Shown here in pieces: positions 46,118-62,645 of a stretch of 64,000 nucleotides of DNA (within the stretch, counting starts at the first letter, position 1; each line of letters opens with the position of its first letter). Position numbers and translations under genes: made by a program. Under the pieces are notes generated by a model. That model worked only from the letters and a program-made list of their open reading frames with translations, had not been told where the DNA came from and ran no database searches. This stretch comes from Carnegiea gigantea (lineage: Eukaryota; Streptophyta; Magnoliopsida; Caryophyllales; Cactaceae): the NCBI GenBank assembly GCA_029747015.1, contig JAKOGI010000821.1:257501-321500 (forward strand), in the 5' to 3' direction.

Positions 46118-48342
46118 ATGAGCAGCCCATCATCAGATGAAGATCCACAGGAGCCCAAAGGCAGCAGTCCTGACTGGATGGGAAAAACAATTGTGGATGA
46201 TCCAACCTCAAAACATCAACTGATCTCACCCCAGAGTAAGCACCCGGATCACAAGAAGCATGGGGCTCACAACCCCATTGGGGTTGGGGGCCAATGCCCC
46301 GTCCCCTCCCCAAGGCCATTCTCAAATGCCGAGCACACAGCTCAAAGACAAGAAGGTGGGAACAGCTCTCGAAGTGACAGTATGGAAAGCACAAGTAGTG
46401 GTACTTCTGCTGCTCAGTTTAGGCCCCATACAGGGGGCGATGTCAGATGGGAGGCCATAAACCAAGTAAAGGCACGAGATGCCCCTATTGGACTTAGCCA
46501 TTTTAGGCTGTTAAAGAGGCTTGGCTATGGAGACATTGGGAGTGTTTATCTTGTTGAATTAAAAGGGACTAACACATACTATGCCATGAAAGTCATGGAT
46601 AGGGCTTCGCTTGCCAGTAGGAACAAGGTCCTCAGGGCACAAACTGAAAAAGAGATTCTTGGCCTGCTTGATCATCCATTTTTGCCAACTTTATATTCAT
46701 ATTTTGAAACTGAAAAGTATTACTGCTTGGTCATGGAGTTTTGTAGTGGCGGTAATCTTCACTCTCTCAGACAAAAGCAGCCCAACAAGTATTTCCCAGA
46801 GGATGCTGCTCGGTTAGTACATTTTCGTCATTTCTCCTCATCTAGTGATCTAGAAACACATTTGTTCTTCATTTAAACCTTGCTGAATTCCCTCTTTGAC
46901 ATAACTTTCCATCTTAGATTTTGGTAGTTCATTTGTGTTACGTTGGTACTTCAAAAAAAAAAAAAACAAAAAAAACAGGCCTAATATGGATGATGCTAAG
47001 TACATTCCACTGAGGTCAAGATGCACCCAACATTATCCTCCAGGAGGAGAGATTTTGCCCACAAAAAAATTTCTGAAAAGAGACTTCTAAAGTGTTCTAA
47101 GTTAAATGATTGACTGCTGACTATCGTATATGCATTGATATGGGAAAGAAAATAAATGCTCCAAAAACTACAATCTGAATGAGCAGTAATTAGCTTCCGG
47201 AGTTTGTCTTACTGAATTCTCAATTTGACACAAGTTGCCATCATAGGCTATATTCATTATTGTTCATTTGATTTATTGAATGCTGATGTTTCTGAACTCA
47301 CCTTAAATCGACTGAGATTAGCTTTCCCAGATTAGCATTTACAACATTTAAATTGATTCCGGCCACACAATGATGGTTCGATAGTGAGAATTTATTTGCA
47401 TCATCTAATGTGTTGTTTCGCTTATTCTAACGCGTCTGTTTTTGCAGGTTTTATGCAATGGAAGTGCTCCTAGCATTGGAGTACCTACACATGTTAGGCA
47501 TAGTTTACAGGGACCTAAAGCCAGAGAATGTCTTAGTTAGAGATGAAGGCCATATCATGCTCTCAGACTTTGACCTCTCTCTTCGTTGCTCAGTCAATCC
47601 CACCCTTGTCAAGTCCTCTTCAACCCACACAGCCAATGGGAGTGGAGGGTTAGGGTCAGGCAGTGGTGCTGGTATCCTAGATGATGAAAATACAAACCAG
47701 GGGTGTGTTCAGCCCTCAGGCTTCTTCTTTCCCCGCATACTCCCATCCAAGAAGAACCGAAAATCCAAATCAGATTACGGGCTTTTTGTGAATGGATCCC
47801 TCCCTGAGCTGATGGCAGAGCCCACCAATGTCCGGTCCATGTCTTTTGTTGGGACCCATGAGTATCTCGCCCCTGAGATCATACGTGGGGAAGGTCATGG
47901 GAGTGCTGTTGACTGGTGGACTTTTGGCATTTTTCTGTATGAGCTTCTTCATGGAACTACCCCTTTTAAAGGAGATGGGAACCGGGCTACTCTCTTTAAT
48001 GTCGTGGGCCAGCCTCTTAGGTTCCCGGACAACCCACAAGTGAGCACAGTGGCCAGGGATTTGATACGTGGCCTCTTGGTAAAGGAGCCTCAGAAGAGGA
48101 TTGCATACAAGAGGGGTGCTACTGAGATCAAGCAACACCCCTTCTTTGAAGGGGTCAATTGGGCACTTGTGAGAAGTGCCACCCCTCCTTATATACCTGA
48201 ACCTATAGATTTTTCACGTTATGCTAGCAAGGAATCAAGACCGCCTTCTGTTGACAAGAAGGTTCCAGAAAGTAATGCTCGAACCGAAAGCAACCAGAGC
48301 AGCTCTCATGATCCTTCCTACGTCGATTTTGAGTACTTCTAG
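46118..48342 (+). CDS. AGC group VIIIa (AGC1) protein kinase, D6PK/PAX-like, two exons
   Basis: Exon 1 is 46118-46812 and exon 2 is 47448-48342; the joined 1590 nt encode 529 aa without interruption. An arginine codon is split at the GT/AG intron. Residues 1-128 are a low-complexity N-terminus. The kinase domain starts near 129: glycine loop GYGDIG (136-141), Lys158 in AMK, Glu177, YRDLKPEN with Asp254, and DFD (272-274), the plant AGC-VIII replacement of DFG. An insertion of about 90 residues follows before T368 and APE (373-375), with a basic KKNRKSK stretch (333-339) that in this family can bind membrane lipids. The C-terminal FEYF (526-529) is a PDK1-docking-type motif. Relatives phosphorylate PIN auxin transporters at the plasma membrane; which member this is cannot be settled by eye. 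An earlier in-frame ATG (45986) is less likely because the family's N-terminus fits 46118 and an acceptor-like TTGCAG precedes it. Confidence 0.93.
46813..47447 (+). other. Intron of the AGC kinase gene
   Basis: 635 bp, GTTAGT donor and TTTTTGCAG acceptor. It is placed in the kinase subdomain just before [14 protein letters not shown], the usual intron site in plant AGC1 genes. It contains an A-rich run at about 46953-46976. Confidence 0.9.
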
Positions 48343-48743
48343 TTCAAGTAAAATCCAGTGTGTTTCCCACTGACAAAAGTCAGGGTCTTGATAGATCTAA
48401 ATGCTTGTAGCCTTGCCTCTCAACAAAGTGGCAGTTTTGAGTACGGGTCATCAACGACCCTAGTCCCCCTCTCTATAAATGACCAGGAGGATTCTTTTTT
48501 ATTTTTTTTAAAATTTTTGTTGTACAAAGCATTGAAAGATGTAATATCTCAGTAATACGCATCCTTTCTGATGGAAGCAGTAAATATGATGATTTCATCC
48601 ATCTTTGACATCTGAGTTAATACAACAATGATTTATTCTCTTTTGATAGAAAATTAACAAAATAATGGTAGTTATTCAAATTTAGTCGATACACAGTTAC
48701 ATATTCTGTGGCATGATGATATAAATATGCATATATTGGGACT
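48343..48743. other. Intergenic region between convergent kinase and carboxypeptidase gene
   Basis: Only about 400 bp separates the two stop codons, so it must hold both 3' ends. A T-rich stretch (48490-48520) could be part of the kinase 3' end. Confidence 0.5.
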
Positions 48744-55040
<6,297 letters not shown>

Positions 55041-55180
55041 GGTAAAGAGGGCAATGCGGAGTAAAGAGCAGATGATTGTGCTTGGTTTGGACCTTAGTGA
55101 ACTAACATTGCATGATCAAGAGACCCCTGGTGAAGGTGTTGAACTCTTCTTCATATGCAAGCAACAATGTTGCGTGTTTA

Positions 55181-55969
55181 TGTTGGGTGTTCCTTCCTAC
55201 ATGGAGGAAGAGGCTCAATAATATTTTTGGGTCTAATATTTTTGTTCACCCACATTATTATGTGGGTGTATGAGTCATTTGTGAGTCCTATTATTTTGTC
55301 TAAAAAAGGCCCAAATTGTCTCTTATGGTCTAGCTTCTCTTGGAAGCTTCAAGAGTGAGTAAATACCATTTTTTTTGGGGGTCATTTTTGGGCTGCAGCA
55401 GCAGAAAAATAGGGCAGAATATAGAGAGGCAAAACAGAGGGAGAGGAAGAAATTCAGCAGTTCACGTTTTGGCTCCGATCGACGACGAAACGATCTCCGA
55501 TCGGCCTCAAATTTTAGTATATTATTCCTGACACTCTCATCTTCAAATCCAATGGTGCGATTGTCGTTTTGAGCTCTCAAACTTGGTAAATTCTTCCCAG
55601 AATTCTCAAATACATTTTATATTATTTACCTTTTTTGAGTGATGTTTGTGAAGATTGAGTTGCCAAGAGCTTTCCTTGATGATTGTATTGCCCTCTAGTT
55701 TGATCTAGAGATGAACTTTGGCTGTACCCACTTAGTTCTGTGTTGATTAGTGGAAGTTTTGGTACCGTTTGTTAACGGTCCGGTGGTTTTTCCCCACATT
55801 GGGGTTTTCCACGTAAATTCTTGAGTCTTTTTATCATTTGTTGTTTTTTTTTAAATCTTGGCTGGTTCAATACTTTTGGTGTTAGTTGATTGCCATTTTA
55901 CAACACAAGAGGGGAATTGGTTAATTTGCTTCTGCTTGAATTTAGATTCATCGTTGTGTTTCCCCAACA
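55181..55969 (+). repeat. LTR 1 of the tandem copia elements
   Basis: 789 bp, TG...CA; few differences from 61858-62645 by eye, so it is much younger than the gypsy elements in this window. Confidence 0.93.
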
Positions 55970-56022
55970 AAGTGGTATCAGAGCCAGGTTAGCTTGTTGT
56001 GGTGATTTTCTGTGTTGTTAAA

Positions 56023-56900
56023 ATGGATGATAAATTGGGCATGAGTGGTATGGTTAATTTAAATGCCACCAATTATAGTACTTGGAAGACCCATATAGAA
56101 GACATACTTTATGTGAAGGATTTGTATGAACCCATTTTAACTGAGAATGTCCCAACGGGTGCCACCCAAAAGGAATGGGAAATATTGAACCGTAAGGCCG
56201 TTGCTACTATTAGACAATTTGTGGATTTGAGTGTCCTGCAACATATTGCTAATGAGACAAATGCTTATGCTTTGTGGAAAAAGTTAGCTGATATGTATGA
56301 GTGGAAAAATGCCATGAGTAAAGCCTCTTTGATGAGGAAGCTTGTGAAGTTAGAGTATAAAGATGGTGGGAGTATAGTAGTTCATTTAAATGATTTTCAA
56401 GGATTGATTAACCAATTATCTGCAACAAAAATGACTCTTGATGATGAGTTGCAGGCTTTGTTATTACTCAGCTCACTACTTGAAAATTGGGATACTCTTG
56501 TTGTCTCTCTTAGCAATTTAGCACCTGAAGGTAAGTTGACCATGGAAGGGGTCACATCCGCTCTACTGAATGAAGAAATAAGAAGGAAGGAAATAAATTT
56601 CTCCAGTCAGGCAGAAGCGCATGTTGTTCAGGATTCCAGTAGAGGCAGAAATAGAAACAGGGATTCTTCGCAAAAAGAGACAAGTCCAGGGGGAGATCGA
56701 AATCCAAATTCAGAGGCAAAATCATTTGCCATTACTGCAACAAACCAGGTCATATTCAGAAGTTTTGCAGGAAAAAGAAACGGGATAAATCTCAGGAAAA
56801 ACAAGAGAAGAATGATAATTCCGGACACTAAACAGAGGAAACGGGTACTACTGTACCTGCTACCAATGATGATGTATTCTTTATTGGTGACTGTTAGTAA
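56023..56900 (+). pseudogene. gag: Gag of copia element 1
   Basis: Start at ATG 56023 (MDDKLGMSG), 53 nt inside the LTR. The UBN2-type gag domain is well preserved (NYSTWKTHIEDIL, VHLNDFQGLINQL). A 1-nt deletion in an A-run near 56673 (against 63346 in element 2) shifts the frame, so the zinc knuckle lies out of frame. It ends at the solo LTR insertion. Confidence 0.9.
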
Positions 56901-58575
56901 AAATTGAGAGTGAAAATGAAAGCCGCAAGCGTACAGTTCTCGCTGTAATACTTGAGGGTCAAATCCTCAGGGACAACGGAAAAGATTTAGGTCACAAAAC
57001 ACGAAATTATACTATCCTAACATCATTGTCGATTTAAATCAAAAAGCCACTGAAACTAAATACTATAAATCAACCTAATTCCAAAGTTATTCTAACATTA
57101 CCTAACATCCTAATTCAACTACTCGATCATCCAAACTCCCAATTGAACAAAACAAGCACTCAGATTAATAAATTATTGAGCAAACAACATCATTCAGCAT
57201 GACAAGCAAAGCAAATTTGAAGAGTTCGAACAACCCAAATCTGAAGCCGGAATTATGAAAACCATTTCACCAACATTCACCACCATCAGCATTCCAATTA
57301 GCAGCAAGTAATAGAACCACAAAACATTCATTAATAACCAGCAGCATAAGACTACTTAACTAAGCTAAATAAACAGGACTAATTTCAGGGGAAGGGTAAA
57401 CGAATACAATGAACCACTAGCCATCATCAATAATTAGTATCAATCAACCATTACTAATCTCCAAAGTGCAGGAACCGAAAACTGGAAGCAAGAGCAGTAA
57501 ACACAGAGAAGTCAAGCAACAGGGGAGGGGGAAACAGGGCACGATAGCACAGGGAAGAAACAACCTGAAAATTTGAGTTGAACTCCACGGTGAACCGAAG
57601 CAGGACGGGATTCGAACAGAGCAGGGCAGCAACGGGGAAGGGAAATTCGAACTAAAATCTACCAACATAGGGCCTCCTCGCTTTGCAGCTCAGCCCTCCA
57701 ACCAACGATGGTGGAATCGCCATTGATACCGAAGCAGAACAGAGCAAAGAGGGGAGGGGGCAGAAACCGAACGAAATTCAACAACCAACATCCAATTTTT
57801 TGCAAAAATCAAACCACAATCGTAAATTACTACTGGGAAATTCGAAAGTACAGCAAAATTACAAGAAATTGAAGGCTGAAAACAGCTAAAAAAAATCGAA
57901 ACCCTAACTTGAACTAAACCCTAAATTTCGAATAACTTGAAACGAAAACAAAAATGAAATCAAACTAAACCTAAACCGAAATTAAATCTACCGTAACCCT
58001 AGATTACCTAGCTTCAATGGCGTCTGCAAGCGTGATTTATACCTGAACCCTCTTCGATTCTTCACCGTCGATTTGCTTGGGTACCGTGGATGGTGAAGAT
58101 GGAGGACAACGAAGGTGGTGTCATGGAGATGGCAGCGTAGATTGCGGTGGAAGTTCGAGGAGAGAGAAAGGGGAGAGAGAGAGGTGGAGATGGTGAAGGA
58201 TCGAGATGAAGAAGGCGAGGCAGGTTCTGGGTTTTCTGGGTTGGGAACGCGAGATGAGGAGGAGAGAGAAAACGAAGGGGAGGGGGATTAAAAGGAGCTG
58301 AACCGGCTGGCTGGGAAGTGAACCGGACCGGGTTTTTTATATTTTTTCTCTGAACCGGTTCAATTCTTTTTTTGGGGCCGGTTCACTGCAATTTGGACCG
58401 GTTCTTCAATTCCCGACATTTTCCACTATTTTTCTCGCATTTTTGGCCATTTTTCTGAAATTATTCAAAACCTGCAAAATAAAATAAAATCAGTTAAAAA
58501 CCTTAAAAAAAGATAAAAACGAGCATAAAATTAGTGTAAAAGTACCTTAAAAATAGCTCATTTTTGGTGCGAACA
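56892..58575 (-). mobile_element. Solo LTR inserted in copia element 1
   Basis: 1684 bp starting TGTTAGTAAA and ending GCGAACA (TG...CA), flanked by GTGAC on both sides (56887-56891 and 58576-58580). Element 2 has an empty site: TTGGTGACCAAGG at 63562. No coding sequence. GAGGGTCAAATCCTCAGGGAC near its left end is typical of gypsy LTR regions; orientation minus is inferred from the TGTTCGCACC end. Confidence 0.9.
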
Positions 58576-60100
58576 GTGACCAAGGCTCTTTGAGCCTTGC
58601 TAGTGATGACTGCACTTGGGTGATTGATTTGGGTGTCTTACGTCACGCCAAAAGTACTTCTCATCCTACACTAGTGACGATTTTGGTTATGCGATGATGG
58701 GAAATGATGGTTCATCCAAACCGATTCGATTGGTAGCTGAGTGGTCTGTCACACTGGAGACTTTACCTGACAGGTTTGCAAGTTGGTGTTAAGAGATGTT
58801 AGACATGTTCCTAATATCATATTAAATTTGATTTCGGTACTGGTGTGCTCGATTCTGATGAAGGCCTCACTGAGGCAATTTGGTGGTGGAAAATGGAAGC
58901 TCATCAAAGGGAGCTTGAGTTGACTGGCCCGAGCTAAACTAAGATATGGCTTCTTTGTATGTGATGCAAGATTTCTAGAGTGTCACTGAGGCAATTTGGT
59001 GGTGGAAAATGGAAGCTCATCAAAGGGAGCTTGATTGTGGCCCGAGCTAAAAAGTAGGCTTCTTTGTATGTGATGCAAGCTAGAGTGTGCACAGGAGAGG
59101 CCAACATAGTTGATGATTTATCCATGAATTTATGGCACCAGAGGCTTGGTCACATGAGTACAAAAGGTATGCAGATACTTGCCAAGAAGAACCTCCTCCC
59201 CGATGTTACAGGTATGAACATGAAATCATGTGTTGATTATTTAGCTAGAAAACAACATCGTGTTGCATTTCACACACGTCCACCTTCTAGGAGAAAGAAT
59301 GTGCTTGATCTTGTTCATACTGATATTTGTTCCATGGATGTTAGATCACACAGTGGTGCACAATATTTTGTGACCTTTATTAATGAATACTCTCGAAAAG
59401 TGTGAGTTTTTGTGTTGAAAAGCAAAGATCAAGTACTCCAGAAATTCCAGGAATTTTAAGCCAGAGTTGAACGTGAAACTGGCAAGAAGCTTAAGTGCGT
59501 CAGATCAGACAATGGTGGTGAGTACAGGGGGCCATTTGAAAATTACTGTAAGGCTTAGGGCATCAAACATGAGAAAACAGTCCCGAAAATACCTCAGTTG
59601 AATGGGGTTGCAGAGAGAATGAATAGAACAATTGAAGAAAGAGTCAGATGCATGCTCTCTCATGCAAAGCTGCCAAAGTCCTTTTGGGCAGAGGCAATGT
59701 TTACAGCAGTGTACTTGATTAACCTTTCTCCTTCAGTTCCACTTGATGGTGATGTTCCACAGAGAGCTTGGACTGGGAAAGATATGTCTTACAAGCTTCT
59801 GAGGGTTTTTGGACGCAGAGCATTTGTTCACATTCCCAGAGATGAGAGGTCCAAGCTTGATAAGAAGACAAAACAGTGTATTTTCTTGGGGTATTCTGAG
59901 GATGAGTTTGGGTACAGATTGTGGGATCCTATTGATAGGAAGGTGATCAGAAGTAGAGATGTTGTACTCTTTGAAGACCAAACAATTGCAGACTTTGACA
60001 AGTCAGGTCAAACTGAGTCATTTTCTATCACTAGAATACACCCAACTCCAATTTTTCTAGATTCACCTCCTCCAGCTCAAGGGGGAAATGTGCAGGGTGT
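58576..60100 (+). pseudogene. Protease remnant and integrase of copia element 1
   Basis: The protease starts TWVIDLG near 58616 but is corrupted, then a noisy 113-bp duplication follows (58869-59095). Integrase: the HQRLGHMSTKGMQ pre-integrase box (59135), LDLVHTDI (59300), three stops (59403, 59458, 59558), VRSDNGGEYRG (59498), LNGVAERMNRTIEERVR (59600) and FLGYSEDEFGYRLWDP (59885). The rest continues into RT without a clear boundary. Confidence 0.85.
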
Positions 60101-60289
60101 TGACATCCATCATGATGATGCTAATGATGGCCATGATGATGATAATGATGATTCTAAATATGGTGATAGTGATGGTGATGGTGATACAGCACAACAGCAT
60201 GCTATTCCTACAGAACTACAGTTGAGGAGATCCACTAGACAGAGACAATCTTCCTTAAGATATCCTCCCAGTGAGTTTGTGTTATTGAC

Positions 60290-61800
60290 AGATGAGAGAG
60301 AACCAGACACTTATGAGAAAGCTATATCACATGTTCACAGCAAGGAATGGTATAATGCCATGCAAGATGAGATGGGATCCTTACATGAGAACCACACCTA
60401 TGACCTAGTGGAGCTACCTAAAGGCAAGAGAGCACTCAAGAATAAGTGGGTGTTCAGACTGAAATCTGGAGAAGATGGCTCACCAACATGTTACAAGGCA
60501 AGATTGGTGGTGAAGGGTTTCAGTCAGAAGAAGGATATTGACTATGATGAGATATTCTCTTCAGTTGTGAAGATGTCTTCAATCAGAGTTGTGCTCGGGT
60601 TAGCTGTGAGTATGGATTTGGAGATTGAGCAACTTAATGTGAAGATAGCATTTTTCCATGGTGACTTAGAGGTGGATATTTACATGGATCAACCGGAAGG
60701 CTTCCAGGTTAAGGGCAAGGAGAAACTTGTGTGCAAGCTGAAAAGGGCTTGTATGGTTTGAAACAAGCACCCTATCAATGGTACAAGAAATTTGAGTCTT
60801 TTATGACTGAGCATAAATTCCACAAAACACATGCTGATCATTGTGTGTTTGTGAAGAACTATCCTGAGGGGGACTTTCTGATTCTCCTCCTGTATGTTGA
60901 TTATATGTTGATTGTTGGTTCTAGCACCAAGAGAATTGCTAATCTGAAGGATGCCTTGAGAAATCCGTTACTATGAAGGATCTTGGCCCTGCGAAACAAA
61001 TTTTAGGCATGCGCATCTCACGTGACAGAAAGAATGAGAAACTTTGGCTGTCACAAGAGAGGTACATTGAGAAAATGCTTCAGAAGTTCAACATGGATAA
61101 GGCTAAACCTGTGAGTTCTCCACTTGCAAGCCACATGAAATTGAGTTCTAGTCAGTGTCCTACAAGTAAGGAAGACAAAGATGAGATGAAGAAGGTTCCC
61201 TATGCTTCAGCCGTAGGAAGTTTGATGTATGCCATGGTCTGTACAAGGCCAGACATTGCACATGTAGTTGGGGTCATTAGCAGGTTCATGTCTAACCCTG
61301 GTATGGAGCATTGGGCAGCAGTAAAGTGGATACTAAGGTATCTCAGGGGTACTTCTAGAGTTTGTTTGTGTTTTGGACCTGGATAGATTCAGATATGTCA
61401 GGTGATGTTGATTCTAGTAAGTCTACCTCTGGTTATTTGATGAAATTTATAGGGGTTGCTGTGTCTTAGCAATGAAGACTACAAAAGTGCGTTGCGTTGT
61501 CAACTGCTGAGGCTGAGTACATTGCAGCCGTTGAAGCTGGTAAGGAGTTGTTGTGGATGAAGAATTTCCTTAAAGAGCTTGGTTTGAACCAAGAGAAGTA
61601 TGCACTTCATTGTGATAGTCAAAGTGCCATCCACCTTGCCAAGAATGCTGCCTATCATTCCCGAACCAAACACATATGAAGAAGGTATCATTGGATTTGA
61701 GAAGTGATGGAAGAGAAATTGTTGCAAATGGAGAACGTGCACATCGATCAAAATGGTTCGGACATGTTGACTAAGATTTTACCCAAAAGCAAGCTTGTTG
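60290..61800 (+). pseudogene. RT and RNase H of copia element 1
   Basis: RT: EWYNAMQDEMGSL, NKWVFRLKSGEDG, then frame shifts near 60745 and 60965. The catalytic box reads LLYVDYMLIVG, where the second Asp of YVDD is Tyr, so RT is inactive. Then DLGPAKQILGMRI and YASAVGSLMYAMVCTRPD. RNase H: SDMSGDVDSSKSTSGYL (with stops) and STAEAEYIAAVEAGKELLW to about 61680. A purine-rich tract lies just before the LTR at 61858. Confidence 0.88.
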
Positions 61801-61857
61801 CTTGTTGTTTGAAAGTGGGTTTGTTGGAACCCCCCATGTAGGAGTGAGGGTGAGATT

Positions 61858-62645
61858 TGTTGGGTGTTCCCTCCTACATAGAGGAAGAGGCTCAATAATA
61901 TTTTTGGGTATAATGTTTTTGTTTACCCATGTTATTATGTGGATGTATGAGTCATTTGTGGGTCCTATTATTTTGTCTAAAAAAGGCCCAAATTGTCTCT
62001 TATGGTTTATCTTCTCTTGGAAGCTTCAAGAGTGAGTAAATACCTTTTTTTTTAGGGGTCATTTTCGGGCTGCAGCAGCAGAAAAATAGGGAGAATATAG
62101 AGAGGTAAAACAGAGGGAGAGGAAGAAATTCAGCAGTTCACGCTTTGGCTCCGATCGATGACCAAACGATCTCCGATCGGCCTCAAATTTTAGTATATTA
62201 TTCTTGACACTCTCCTCTTCAAATCCAATGGGGCGATTGTCTTTTGAGCTCTCAAAGTTGGTAAATTCTGCCCAAAATTCTCAAATACGTTTTACATTAT
62301 TTACCTTTTTTGAGTGATGTTTGTGAAGATTGAGTTGCCAAGAGCTTTCCTTGATGATTGTATTGCCCTCTAGTTTGATCTAGAGATGAACTTTGGCTGT
62401 ACCCACTTAGTTCTGTGTTGATTAGTGGAAGTTTTGGTACCGTTTGTTAACGGTCCCATGGTTTTTCCCCGCATCGGGGTTTTCCACGTAAATTCTTGAG
62501 TCTTCTCATCATTTGTTGTTCTTTTTTTAATTCTTGGCTGGTTCAATACTTTTGGTGTTAGTTGATTGCCATTTTATAACACAAGAGGGGATTTGGTTAA
62601 TTTGCTTCTGCTTGAATTTGGGTTCATCATTGTGTTTCCCCAACA
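61858..62645 (+). repeat. LTR 2, shared by copia elements 1 and 2
   Basis: 788 bp. It is followed directly by a second primer site TGGTATCAAAGCC (62649-62661), so it is the 3' LTR of element 1 and the 5' LTR of element 2. Confidence 0.93.

Larger units (their letters stand above)
55181..62645 (+). mobile_element. Ty1/copia element 1 (Tork-like), interrupted by a solo LTR
   Basis: LTRs 55181-55969 (789 bp) and 61858-62645 (788 bp), highly alike, both TGTTGGG...CCCAACA. The primer site TGGTATCAGAGCC is at 55973-55985. The polyprotein order gag, protease, integrase, RT, RNase H is that of Ty1/copia, and the motifs suggest the Tork/Tnt1-type lineage. A 1684-bp solo LTR interrupts it at 56892-58575. 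It is inactive because of frame changes in gag, three stops in integrase and a mutated RT box. The right LTR also serves as the left LTR of a second copy. Confidence 0.92.

Noticed and set aside
57444..57889. Short open frames inside the solo LTR
   Set aside because: Low-complexity sequence within a non-coding LTR; no homology pattern.
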